The notes under the pieces are model-generated. The model saw only the letters and a list, made by a program, of their open reading frames with translations. It searched no databases and was not told the origin of the DNA. A stretch of DNA of 64,000 bases from Lathyrus oleraceus (Eukaryota; Streptophyta; Magnoliopsida; Fabales; Fabaceae). Shown piece by piece: positions 37,681-49,734 of this stretch (within the stretch, counting starts at the first letter, position 1; the number at the start of each line of letters is the position of its first letter). The stretch lies in NCBI RefSeq assembly GCF_024323335.1, contig NC_066584.1:430803319-430867318 (forward strand), in the 5' to 3' direction. The position numbers were made by a program, and so were the translations under genes.

Positions 37681-38010
37681 AACCAAACTTTTCAAAAAAA
37701 ATTCTAAAATAACCAATTTTTTTTTTAAAAAAAAAACCAAAATAATTAAATTTGATAGATAGAGGATGCGCCAATGTCTCTAGCGCCTGTGTGTATTTTT
37801 AATGGTGAGTGTATGCCAATTCATCTGGCGCATACACCCCCTCCTATTATTTTTTTAATTTTTTTATTTTATTTTAATTTTTTTAGTTATTTAATTTTTT
37901 AAAATTTTTTTATTTTTAATATTTAATATTTATTATTTAATACATAAGAAATAATAATGAAAAAAAATCATTAAATATGTAATAATTTGTTACATTGGAT
38001 AGACAAAAAA
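37681..38010. other. Low-complexity DNA between the SINE-like unit and the PMD gene
   Basis: Poly-A and poly-T runs surround a short block with ATGCGCCA (37766-37773), AGCGCC and TGGCGCAT (37826-37833). The same TGGCGCAT word recurs in the PMD/MULE intergenic region at 40720. It may be a subterminal part of that element, but no terminal inverted repeat was identified. Confidence 0.35.
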
Positions 38011-40094
38011 CTAATGACTCGCCCGATTATAATGTCCTACGGTTCCATATCTCGGTGCGTTCGTTTGTCTCCGAGGTCTCCCACGATTTTCTTGAGGTGT
38101 TTGTGGTCTTTGGGTGTTGACCTGATCGAGTCATGGCCGGTTGGAAGGTCCGGCGGAAGTTCTGGCGGTATTTGACAGATGTGTCATCATTTGCTCCCAA
38201 TATCCAGAGGGGCTTTGGCCAACGGCGCTTCCGTAATGGAGTTCGTTGCCCATGTCATCGTAGTTAGGGCGTTGGGGTTGGGTGAATTGGGGACGGTATA
38301 GTTGCCCAAATTGGGTCATTGAGTCGTTTTGAAAACGAAACAATGGTTCTTAGGGCGTACTATAGTTAAACAGTGGTTGGGTGTTTATTGGTGAAGAGCT
38401 ACGATGAAGTGACCTATATGAATCATCTGGGCTGTAGACGGTTGTGGTTGCGAGGTTTGATTCTTGGTTTTGTGTTTGGGTGGGTGGTATGAATGGATTG
38501 CGACGTTGGATGGTTGGTTGTTGGGTGGTTGGCATGAACGGGTTGCGATGTTGGGTGTGTGATTGTTGTGTGTATGTGGTCGGTTGATGTTGTGTAGTTG
38601 GTTGTTGGGTTTGGGTGGGTTCACATTGGTGTTGGGTGGGTTCACATTGGTGTTGGATGGTGAATTGATGTGGGGCATACGATGACGAAGCAAGTTGGTG
38701 CGGATCCATCAAATACTGCGGCTCGGATACAAATTGTTGAGTTGTTACAGACCTAAACCATGTCATATATTGTTGAGTCGGTCTTGCACCTTGGATGACT
38801 GGTTCGTTCAAGATGTGTTGTCGTCGATTCCTCCATTGACGACACATGTCTTTTGCAAAGTCTCTCCAGTCAGAATAATCCCATTTTGCATCGACCCTTT
38901 TTTGATGCCAAATCCCCAAACACGTGGGAGATTCTGGAATCTGTTGTAGCATTCCGAATTGCAATTTGACCCGGTCACTTTGGTGCATTTCCACTGTAGT
39001 GAATCGGATAATCGGTGTCTTCGTTGTCCAAACTGCAGCATCGTCGTGGTTCACATCATGATTCAGACTCAGATATGGCCTCCAAACAAACTGTAAAACA
39101 ATACCAAATCGTTAGATGGAAAATAATTTGAGAAGTATTTTTAAATTAAAATATAGTTTGGTAGGAGTATTACATCGTCATGTCCAATGTGGTCCAATAG
39201 ATTTTGATAGACTACAATAGCGTGTTTCGGACACCTATTGTAGTTCATTCCACTTACTGACCACCTAAGATAATAAAAAGAAGTGAAAAATATTATTTAC
39301 TGTTAATTATAATAATAAATATAATTAACTGAATGGTGAATGATAAAGTGTTAGACTTACTTGGTTGCAAACAGGAACACGAATGAACGTTCATTTATCG
39401 GGCGCGAGCGACGGCATTCTAGACCACCCCCAAGCTTGAAACAAATAAGCACATGAAAAAAAAGTACAGGTATTCTTTTTTGCAGTTCTACACATTGCAC
39501 TATATAGATGGGCCAACACAGCTGAACCCCAACTATAAGTGTTTACCTTATTAATGTTGCGTAATAAAGGTAAATACATTATATTCACAGAATTACATGT
39601 ACTTTTTGGAAACAAAAAGTTACCAAATAAAATCATAATATAACACCGAGCTTTTATTATTTTCTCATACTCTGTTGAATCGTCAGACAATACTATACTG
39701 GCATAATATTATTTTAGGTATTTTAAATTTATACCTTGTCCCCTTGCTTGACCGGATGTGTCTCCCTCAGTTTCATCGTCTAACAAAGGGGCACCCAATA
39801 ATTCATTGCATATATTATTGTCTTGGTTAACTCGCCCATTCATTGCCTTTCCGTCTATACGGAGACCCAACAACATGTACATGTCCTCAAGTTTGATGGT
39901 ACACTCACCAATCGGAAGGTGAAATATGTGGGTCTCGGGTCTCCACCTCTCCAACAAAGCCAGAATGAACTTGTAGTCCACCGAGTACGAAACAATGTTT
40001 AATAGATTTCAAAATCCACATCCTCTAATATATGGTTCTATTAAAGGATCGTGGGGTACATATTCATGTACACGACATCTAAACCGCTTCGGAT
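38011..40094 (-). pseudogene. Plant mobile domain (PMD; MAIN-like) gene, transposon-type, decayed
   Basis: The PMD core reads NLLNIVSYSVDYKFILALLE, then RPETHIFHLPIGECTIKLED and MYMLLGLRIDG (about 40000-39830). It continues with YSWGSAVLAHLYSAMC and YLFQAWGWSRMPSL (about 39530-39400). A small exon, WSVSGMNYNRCPKHAIVVYQ (about 39263-39182), and a long C-terminal exon (about 39090-38011) follow. The latter begins FVWRPYLSLN and becomes Gln/Thr/His/Pro-rich with short tandem QHQCEPTQ units. An intron acceptor TTAG lies before GATCCGAAG at 40094. In-frame stops include TAA at 38350-38352 and TGA at about 38131; both are one C-to-T step from sense codons, and no frameshift is needed in the last exon. 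It is divergent from the MULE transposase at 41201. Host PMD proteins are nuclear; this copy looks like transposon cargo. Confidence 0.8.
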
Positions 40095-40165
40095 CCTAAT
40101 AACAAAAAAGTAAGAAAATACAATTAGAAGAAGAAATATATACTCAACAAACACACATCTATAAG

Positions 40166-40508
40166 AAGTAATCCAAAAATAGAAACTAAAAAGAGAGAGA
40201 TTACAAAGGTATAACACAAAGAAAATATGTATTAGAAGTAATCCAAAAATAGAAACTAAAAAGAGAGAGATTACAAAGGTATAACACAAAGAAGATATGT
40301 ATTAGAAGTAATCCAAAAATAGAAACTAAAAAGAGAGAGATTACAAATGTATAACACAATGAAGATATGTATTAGAAGTAATCCAAAAATAGAAACTAAA
40401 AAGAGAGAGATTACAAAGGTATAACATAAAGAAGATATGTATTAAAAGTAATCCAAAAATAGAAACTAAAAAGAGAGAGATTACAAAGGTATAACACAAA
40501 GAAAATAC
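40166..40508. repeat. 70-bp tandem repeat, about 4.9 copies
   Basis: Units begin with AAGTAATCCAAAAATAGAAA at 40166, 40236, 40306, 40376 and 40446, an exact 70-bp period with only a few substitutions. Each contains AAGAGAGAGATTACAAAG. The repeat sits just upstream of the recognised PMD exons, in the interval shared with the divergent transposase. The open frame on the minus strand at 40041-40289 is an artefact of the repeat. Confidence 0.95.
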
Positions 40509-41200
40509 TTGGTAGATGAAAGAAGTGTGGTAGAAGAAAATAATTGAGTATTGATGAAGATGATTTGATATTGTTGATATGAGAGACTATTTATAGATGA
40601 ATGAGTGAGTAGGTTTGGAACCTAAAAAGAGTGTGATTGGTTGCATGGAAAGGCAAGAGGAGACAAGAGAATGACAAAATTTAGCATGGAAGAGAAAGCT
40701 AGCATGTGAGAAATCTTCTTGGCGCATGTGAATAAAGCACATGCAAGGGAAGATGAGCCCTCGAGTTTGGCGCCTACATGTGATTTCTCACATGCAAGGA
40801 AGAGGCTCCCTTCCTCTTGGCGCCTTAGTGTAGGGCAATTGGAAGGGGCGCCCTTCTTAGTGGCGCCTGAGTGTTATTTTGTGAATAGACGCCCAACCCT
40901 TTGGAGCCTCAGTTACTTTATGGCGCCTAGGGAATGGGCGCCTAGGTTGGAATCTTAGGGCATAAAGCTCAGAGATTCTTTGATTCCTTGGCGCGTGTGT
41001 ATTCTTTTCAATCTTTTCTCTGCATGTTGGATTCCTTCAACTGCATGCATGGTCAAGTATGTACATACAATTACCAAGTTATCAATGCAACGACGAACTT
41101 ACCAATGACCAACCTATTTATGATGTGCAGTTGAGCAACTTAGTAATGCATTCAGTTTCAATTCCATTCAAACTATCTACATATTTAATATTTCAACACA
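40509..41200. promoter_or_regulatory. Intergenic region between divergent PMD and MULE genes, with GGCGCC cluster
   Basis: GGCGCC occurs at 40769, 40819, 40847, 40862, 40922 and 40937, with GGCGCAT at 40721 and GGCGCG at 40990. That is eight GGCGC words in 275 bp of otherwise AT-rich DNA. AGCACATGCAAGG and TCTCACATGCAAGG also recur (about 40736 and 40786). The position suits a bidirectional promoter. The open frame at 40719-40958 has no known features. Confidence 0.45.
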
Positions 41201-43190
41201 ATGTCTTCCACACAACATTATATGATAAGTGCACATGTCGAAGGTGAAATATTTGATCATCAGTTGTTCGATTTTTGTTTTCGAAACACAGAGATGACTT
41301 GGTTTACAATAAATCGACGATCAAATTTTTCACATCTGAAACAAAGAATAGAAAAGAAATTGCAGTGCAATAATGTGGGTCAGATCATCTATAAAAATCC
41401 GGTTTGAGAGACTGATGACGAACAAGCTGAGGTGAATGTTCCAGACGATGAAGAAGAGGAACCTGAGATCATGGTTGATTCGATGGTGAACGCTGAAGAG
41501 GAAGGGGAGCCAATACCAGTAAGTCATGTATATTTCCCACCCCAACACATGACAAGGTTAAATTTGGGTTCAGATGAACCTTCGGCAGATGTATGGTACA
41601 ATCCTTACGTGCAAATGCAAGGATCTCTGAAACAAGGAGACACATTTCACACAGAAGAGGAATGTGTAAAAGCCATTAAGAAATTCCACATGCGACTATC
41701 AACAGATTTCAGAGTTGACAAAACTGACGCATCAAGGTATAAAGTTTATTGTCCGAATGAGCACTGCCTTTTTAGGTTGTCAGCTTCGTACCAGAAGAGG
41801 AGCGAGTCTTGGGAGATTGGATCAATGGGTCCAGATCACACATGCATGCTGACAAACCCAATGCAGGATCATCGTAAGTTAAGCTCTTAGTTAATATGCG
41901 ATGAAATATTGTCTGTCATTGGCGCCAATCCATCGTTAAAGGTGAGTACAATAATCTCGCATATTAGGGCAGAGTACGAGTACACTCCATCATATAGGAA
42001 GGCATGGATATCTAGAACAAAAGTTGTTGAAAAAGTGTTTGGCAATTGGGAGGAGTCTTACAAACAACTTCCAAAATACTTGTTGGCTCTAAAACACCAT
42101 GCTCCCGGAACAATTGTCAAGATGGAAACATTGCCCGCATATACACCAGATGGTACGTGTGCTGTTGGAAATAGAATATTTCACCGTCTATTTTGGGCGT
42201 ATCAACCGTGTATCATAAGTTTTTCTTTCTGTAAACCAATTATACAAATTGATGGTACATGGTTGTATGGAAAATACAAAGGAACGTTACTGATGGAAGT
42301 GGCACAAGATGGGAACAACAATATTTTTCCAAACGCATTTGCCCTAGTTGAAGGGGAGACTGCTGGGGGATGGAGTTTTTTCCTAAGAAATCTCTGATTG
42401 CACGTTGCACCTCAGCCTAACTTATGTTTGATCTCTGATAGACACCCCTCAATCATCAGTGCATATAATAACATTGATAATGGATGGCAAAATTCTCCTT
42501 TGACGCATGTGTTTTGTATTATACATATTGCTCAGAATTTCATGTGGGAAATCAAAGATAAGACGTTGCGTAAGAAGGTTGTCAATGCAGGTTACGCATT
42601 ATCAGAACCTTCTTTCAAACACTACCACGAGGAAATAAGATTGTTGAACGAAGATGCGGTTCGGTGGATCGATAGTATTCCGTTGGAAAAGTGGACTAGG
42701 GCATACGACAACGGTCAGCGTTGGGGCCACATGACAACAAATCTTGTGGAATCAATGAACTCTGTCTTCAAAGGCATCTGTAACCTACCAATAACTGCTT
42801 TGGTGCAAGCTACATATTTCAGGCTAGGGCCGTTGTTTTAAACCAGACGCTCAAAATGGAGTTCAGTGTTGCAATTTGGGCAGTTGTTCAATGATGCTTC
42901 AATGAAATTCATCAGACATGAAGCTGGAAAAGCAAACACACACGTGGTTACGATATTTGACTGAACTAAAGGTTGGTTTAGTGTTGCCGAGTCCATGGAT
43001 CACCATGAGGGCATGCCAATGGGATAATACAGAGTCGAACTAGATAGAGGTTGGTGCGACTGCGGAAGGTTCTAAGCCTTTCGTACCCCCTACTCCTATG
43101 TCATTGCGGCGTGCTCAAAGGTTCGAAGGGATTCATCCTACTTGCTATCTGAAGTTTACAAAGTCGCCAGCCTTTCAAATGTATATAATC
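41201..43190 (+). pseudogene. MULE transposase (MURA-like), one frame with seven in-frame stops
   Basis: The whole gene reads in a single frame from ATG 41201 (MSSTQHYMISAHVEGEIFDH) with no indel. Parts: N-terminal domain (41201-41404); acidic linker (DDEEEEPEIM); MuDR DNA-binding domain with FHTEEECVKAIKKFHM and CPNEHCLFRLSAS (about 41640-41880); DDE transposase with IIQIDGTWLYGKYKG (about 42240), LISDRHPSIISAY (about 42427) and TNLVESMNSVFKG (about 42738), all three acidic residues kept; and a SWIM-type zinc site, WCDCGRF...TPYSYVIAAC (about 43050-43110), whose later Cys and His positions read Tyr. Stops: TGA 41405, TAG 41888, TGA 42395, TAA 42839, TGA 42962, TAA 43025, TAA 43073. Each is one C-to-T change from CGA, CAG or CAA, which suggests decay under cytosine methylation. 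Confidence 0.9.
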
Positions 43191-43949
43191 AAAATCTATC
43201 AAATTTAATATTGCTTAAGTAACTCATCTCAATCTCGCGCATCAGTGGGTCTTTATCTAGTTAATCTAAAAATGAAAATGCACTTGAATCAGATATTGAT
43301 ATTTAATGAATACTTTTTATACGTATTTTAGAAATATTAAAATGATTAATTTAACTTTTAAAAAATATTTTACTCAATACGTATAAGATATTTACAATGT
43401 CACATGGACTGCCTCTTAGTACGAGATTTTATTTACGTAACACTCGTTAAATGGATTAGAGGTGCACAAATTTTTATAAAATAAAATGAGAAGAATATCA
43501 ATACTAAAAATGGTAAGACATATTTATGAGAACTAATAGAACCTTCTTTTATATAAGGTTTTTTTTCTTCAGTGTTATCGAGTAGCATTGAGTTCTTTGA
43601 TGGTTTATTTATAGTATAAGAAGATTGGTGACTCTAGAAACACCATATTTGTCCTTAGCCTTGGTTTAGGAATTATGCAAATAGTGTGAGTGTTCTATAG
43701 AAACTTATTTAATTAAATAGTGAATAATGATGTAATATATGCATGGAATAATGATGTAATATATGCAAAAGTTAGGGAAAGCAAAAACGAAAAGAAAAAG
43801 AAAGGATCAAAAGAAAAATCCTCATCAAGAACAAATTCGTGTGACTACAAAAGGTGGATGACAACCACTACAAAAACATCATTGGTTCCTTTACCATCAC
43901 TATTACTATTCAAAATCCTTTTGAAAAATGAACACTTGTGTTTAATTAG
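43191..43949. other. AT-rich DNA after the MULE transposase, no gene
   Basis: The transposase frame fades after about 43190. No inverted MULE end was matched. A Lys-rich open frame at 43720-43953 has no recognisable domain and is left uncalled. Confidence 0.4.
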
Positions 43950-46459
43950 CTGAACGTATGACTGGAGAACATCAGGGAGAATGGGTGGGTTAAAATAAAT
44001 TTTGAGTCATAAATCCTTTTTCTTTTTGGAACCGTGAACCATGACACGTTACAACCCTGAAAAGACCTAATTGAAGCAGGGTTTATTTCGAAAGCATACT
44101 ACAGTGAGATCACATTAAAAGTGACTCCTAAAGGTTTGGTTATCATTTGTGTTGGTATCAATATGGAATTCTAACCAGTGATTCATTCACTATATGTCAA
44201 CATCATTTCAGTGAAAAGCATGGATTTCAAAACTGACATAAACATAGTATTAGAATTAACATTTTTACTTGTGAATAAGCACTTGACATAAAAAAGGTTT
44301 CCATAATGGGAAGTTTGATCACACCAGGGGCCAAAACGCTTGAAAACCCTGTCGAGCAAAAGGGCATGTCGCTTTAAGATTCAGTCAATTTGGGGCAATC
44401 ATGTCGAGATTCGACAAATCTCTCCAAGATTGGTTAACCAGGGGAATTCCCTTAAATATCAACCAGTCCAGGGAAAAATTACTTCAAGGCTCATACTGAG
44501 GCAGGCCACCTCAAGAGCACGAGAAGTCAACCACTCCCGGAAACAGTTAATTAGGGGCATACAGTTTCAAGATTGGGCAGTGATATGCTACGAAAGTACA
44601 AGTTATCTCCATGTATCAAGACAAGTGCAAAGGTGTATCAACAACCATTGAGCCTTAAGTAGGTGCCGAAGAATCATGTCTTCATAACCCTTATCCTAGC
44701 CTCAAGTTTTCCATCTTCTGTCACATGAGCATTTAGTGAATCATGCGTAAATCATTATCATGCATAAATCAGATCACTTCGCTCTAAGAATAAAGCATGC
44801 ATACGATCTTTGCATAGATCATTGCCATGCACTAATCAAGTCACGTCACTCAGATATCACCACATTTGTCTGACATTATCATAAAGCCTTGTAACCCAAA
44901 CAATCTTTTCTAAAACCTTATCACTATAAACATCTACCTTGTAACTGGTATACTTCTGATAGATTGATCCTCCGTTAAAACGGTGGTATTTCTCCAAAAA
45001 GAATATTATCCTCGTGGAACTTCTAGTTGACATCCCTATAGGATTTTATTTTGAAGTTTTTCCTTGGCAAATTCTTCTCTAGTGAATCCTTGTTTAGGAT
45101 ACTTTCTAAGTGATGCGTGGACAATTATATTTTTGTTGTCTCACCATCATAACAATGTCATTCACTTTCAATTACCAATTGTTGGTCTATTTTAACCTTC
45201 ATGTTTGATAATATTTTTTCAACCTTAGGTTGTTGATTTCTTTCCAACCCTTATGGTTGTGATATTTTTCCAACATCCGTGTTGTTGACCTATTTCCAAC
45301 CTCCATGGTTGATGATATCTTTCCAACCCCCATGGTTGATGATCTTTTTCCAACACCCGTGTTGTTGACTTATTTCCAACCTTCATGGTTGATGATATTT
45401 TTCCAACATTTATGTTGTTGATCCTTTTCCAACCTCTATGGTTGATGATCTGTTTCCAACATCTGTGTTGTTGATATGTTTCCAACATCTGTGTTGTTGA
45501 TATTTTCCAACCTTTAGGTTATCGATTTTTTTCAACCCCCGTGGTTAATGACCTTTTTCAAACCTTCATGGTTGATGACCTTTTTTCCAACCTCCATGGT
45601 TGATTACCTTTTTCCAACCTTCAGGTTGTTAATATTTTTCCAACCTCCATGGTTGATGACCTTTTTCCAACCTTCAGATTGTTAATATTTTTCCAACCTC
45701 CATGGTTGATGACCTTTTTCCAACCTTCAGATTGTTAATATTTTTCCAACCTCCATGGTTGATGACCTTTTTCCAACCTCCATGATTGATGACCTTTTTC
45801 CAACCTCTATGGTTGATTAACTTTTTCCAACCTTTATATTGATGATCTTTTTCTAACCTCTATGGTTGATGATTTATTTTTAACAATCGTGTCGTTTCCA
45901 ACCAACAAGTTAATGACAACCTTCTTTTTATTTGATATCCCTCTCAAAAAGGATCAAATTTAAACCTCCAGCAACGGGGGCATCATGAAACTCCCTTGAT
46001 CAACTTGCAAGTTCCTCAATTCAGTTATTAGATGTCGGATAATCAAAATTCACCACCATATCAAAAACCATAACTAGAGTCCACCTCTATCAATACCAGA
46101 CACTCTTTCCACCTAATAACCTACATTGTTGCATATCATGCATAATTTTCATATGAATCAAGCATATGCATGACATACATCATGAAAAACCAATCATACA
46201 TTGCATAAATCATGCATATCAAACATTTTCTCCTGCGACTGATTTATTTCCCATTGGATGACCTTGCAAAAGATTGTCTACCACGCCATATCCCCAATAA
46301 ACAAATCCCCAATACACTTACCTTCCGCATACCACATTCATTTTGTTCTTAACGGACAAATTTTTGGATATTCTTGTATTTAATCCTCTTCTACCTTGAA
46401 TGCCTGAATGATCACCATCATTCATACATTCAGATCCAAGATGATTAAATAGGGGCAAC
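43950..46459 (+). mobile_element. 3' non-coding region of a truncated Tat/Ogre-type Ty3 element
   Basis: This region leads into a polypurine tract (AAATAGGGGCAAC, 46447-46459) and the 3' LTR at 46460. It has repeated CCAGGGG/TTAGGGG-type blocks (about 44328-44560), a hairpin array (45220-45895) and no protein frame. Pol, gag and the 5' LTR are absent, so only the 3' end of the element remains. The left edge is a guess. Confidence 0.65.
45220..45895 (+). repeat. Array of about 26 CAACC/GGTTG hairpin units
   Basis: Units of about 27-30 bp have the form TTTTTCCAACCTCCATGGTT followed by GATGACC. The core is a 5-bp stem with a 3-5 base loop. Most units read CAACC-loop-GGTTG (loops TCCAT, TCTAT, CCCAT, TTCAT, TTCA, TTA). 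At least six read CAACA-loop-TGTTG (loops TCCG, CCCG, TTTA, TCTG), so both arms changed together. A few copies near the end are mismatched (GATTG). An open frame on the minus strand here is only the repeat. Confidence 0.9.
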
Positions 46460-47252
46460 TGTCATACCCCAAAACTTGCCCTACGTCCTTGCATTTTTTA
46501 TCCGACTTTTGACCCTCAGTTCATCTGCATGCTCATGTCATTTGCATTCATTCACAATTGTATTTTTAAACAGTAATAACAAGCATCATTGATTTAAGGG
46601 TTGTAATTATGATACTGAAGTGATGTTGGCACGACAATGATGGTTAGTTCATTTCTTATGAATAAAATTTGTGTAAATAGAATCCTTAGCATATACTCGT
46701 GGTTATGTTGATTACATAATGGCATTGGATATTAAAGTTACTTAGTGATTATCTTGGACTTTAATTTTTGGCATGACACTTCATTCAAGACATTAAGAGA
46801 TCCAAATTCCATAAATTCAAATGTTCAAATTCAATTGTTATATTTGGAGGGAAACCATTTTCCCTAAAACCCAAGTTACCTCTCAATTAATTCAAAGATA
46901 CATTCCATTACAATACATTTAAACATCTCATTATAAAAGAGTCAAAGAAAATTCTACACAAAATTACATCTTTTTATCAAAGTCAAACTATTTTCCTAAA
47001 GTCAACTTTAGTTATCACCCCCAAAAACCTTATATACTTATGCCCAAAGTGATTCTATGACTTGCTAAAACCTCATCATGATCCATATCTCCATACCTTT
47101 CCAACTTTGATCAATAACTTGCCAAGCCAAGGTCATAGGTAGAACAATCCTGCAAAATCACACACAATAAGAAAAAGCCAAGCCATTATGCTCCACACAT
47201 GAGCCCATTCATCAAAACATTGAGAAAAAACCAATTTTTATTACCATGTTTT

Positions 47253-47497
47253 GGGTAATCAGCTACACGTCTTCAGCTCACTAGAAAGTCATTCATTCGT
47301 TTTGGTAACTGGTTATACAAACCTAGTAATCAGTTACACCTGCATTTTTCCAACATCTAGGGCCATGTTATTGTAGTGGTAATCGGTTACACCAAACGTG
47401 GTTACTGGTTACGCCTGCATTACTCAGCCTTATTCAACAGCCTGTAACCCTTTTCATGTTGGTAGCCGGTTACACGAAACCTGGTAACTTGTTACAC
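47253..47497. repeat. Seven GGTAACNGGTTAC-type dyads in the LTR
   Basis: Imperfect copies are GGTAATCAGCTACACG, GGTAACTGGTTATACA, AGTAATCAGTTACACC, GGTAATCGGTTACACC, GGTTACTGGTTACGCC, GGTAGCCGGTTACACG and GGTAACTTGTTACACC. They centre on a GTAACCGGTTAC-like palindrome and lie in the U3 side of the LTR. Confidence 0.8.
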
Positions 47498-49734
47498 CTG
47501 CTATTTTTACAAATCCAACATGCATAATGCATCACAATAGCATTTCAATTCCAAACCAGGACAAATAACATTACACATAACATACTAATACAAAACCAAT
47601 GACATAATCCAACAACACATATCATTCATATCTTTGAACCAAAGTATCAATACAACCTCACTTACACTCACAAATGTTTAAACTGCATTAATTCACCTTA
47701 ATCCTAACATCACCAACCTGTCATAACAGTCCCAACTAACAATCTAATGGAAATTATAACATCGTTAACTTTACAACCAACTTTCTCATGAAATCATCTA
47801 ACACTAAATGTTGCCATAACTTCTAATTGAGCTGCCCGGAAAAGTTGCACGAAATAGTTAGGAAATTCATATGTATAAACACATCACACTCTTCAATCAT
47901 CAATCAACAATCACCATAATCACTCATTCTCTAAAAATTCTCTTCAAATTCATAATTCACTCTCTCAATTTATCTCCCTCGCCATTGAAGCAAGCTTCAC
48001 ATTGAAGTTTGTCACCATTTGAGCTAAACCTTCTACACTCAACAATACTCTTACACTCACACAATCGGCAACAACAACAATAATTTAGTTCATAATTTTT
48101 ACAGAATTGATTCTTGAGAAGGAGAAGTTTATCACAAAATCATAAGTTTGAAGATTCAAAGTAGCATACTTATGGTTTTCTTCATCTTCATATTTCAAAA
48201 ATTTCTTGGACAAGCCTTCATCTTGCAGGTCGGTGAATTTTGTTTTGCCTCTATTTTCTTGAATCTTGAATCCATAATGTAGCCCTTGCATTGGAGAATC
48301 AAAGCCATGAGGTTTGGTGGCTTGATTATTATCCTCTGTCATTTAATTTTAGTTTTCATAGTTAGGGCTCATGACTTTCTTACTTCAATTATGAGAATTA
48401 GTGGAGTGTTGAATCAAATTGATTAGAGATATAGAAAGAAGAGACGAAGATGAGCATTTTTTATGTTGAAACTTGACTGATCCAGGCAATAGAGATGAAG
48501 ATGGAGAATCAAATTGAACAGAGATATAGAAAGAAGAGATAGAGATGGAGATGGAGAATTAGTGGAGCAAGGTGATGGAAGGTTATAAGAAGGAGAGTTC
48601 ATGAGAAGAAGAAGATGAAGTTGCTGAATTTTTCTTTCTCTCTTGCAATTTTGGTTGGGCCTTAGTGCTCTAAGCCCACTATTTTGCTATTTGAACCACC
48701 TGTTTGCTCCGCACACCTCCATGTTGAATACAACAACTATACTTTGCATTGTGCCTCAATCTGTTAGGCCCAGTGATTATGTTTTCAGGCCACACTCCCT
48801 TTTGGCTTGCACACCCCATGCAGTAGTAATTTTCATGTTAATAGACATTAATTCATTTTAATTTCTTTTTTACACTTTTCACACTTTAATGAATTTTAGT
48901 ACATTTTAATACACTTTAGTTCATATTAATTTTTGTATGTTTTATTCTACACTTTATTTTGACATAAAAAATACTTTAAAATAAAATAAAAGTAGTTAAT
49001 GCATGTTTTGGTTTAGGTTAGAATTAATTCAACTAGTTTTTTTAGGAATATTATACATGTTAATATTAGAATTTAATTAGCTAGTTTTAATTTTAAGTAA
49101 TATGCATGATTAAAACTTTGTTTTCTTTAGGATTTTAGTTCATCAATAAAAATCCATGTGCTTGACATCTTGCTTCATGCCCCGATTGGTCGATCAAAAT
49201 CATCTTTGATCAACTAATCATTCCATGTTTAGCTGACTCCCCATCAAGTCAAGTGATCATAAGCATCTTGATCACTCTACATGATTGGTCTTATGCACTT
49301 GTACTTCACACTAAAGTCAGTTAAATACTGTATCATGCAAGACCTTAAGGTTGAAGATTTTGGACATCAAGCACTACAAAATATTCATCTTCAACACTTG
49401 ATAGTTGTGATAAGGATTATAGGCCACGAGCCTTAAGTAGGAGAGAAGGGATGATAAGGAGTATTCATATCCTCATTCTGAATATCTTTGGATCCGTGAC
49501 GCCTTACCTAGTTGTTCAAAGTATTCACCTCTATCTAGACTTTAGTGAAATTCAAATCGAATAACTTTCAAGTATTCTTCTCCATAGACAATATCTCAAC
49601 ATATCAATAATCAACATCCATTACATTTGTCATATACACTTCTCTTTGGACCAAACACTTCATTCTTTGGACTTCCATACATCCTTTGGGTTAATCACCT
49701 CGTGGTCAAACATCTATCTCTGAACCAATACTCT

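Noticed and set aside
40719..40958. 79-codon open frame between the PMD and MULE genes
   Set aside because: It runs through the GGCGCC cluster in a likely promoter region; no recognisable domain.
43720..43953. Lys-rich 77-codon open frame
   Set aside because: Low-complexity composition, no family resemblance, no gene context.
45220..45895. Repeat-spacer look of the CAACC array as a CRISPR array
   Set aside because: Spacers are not unique, units are degenerate, no cas genes are present, and the DNA is plant nuclear.
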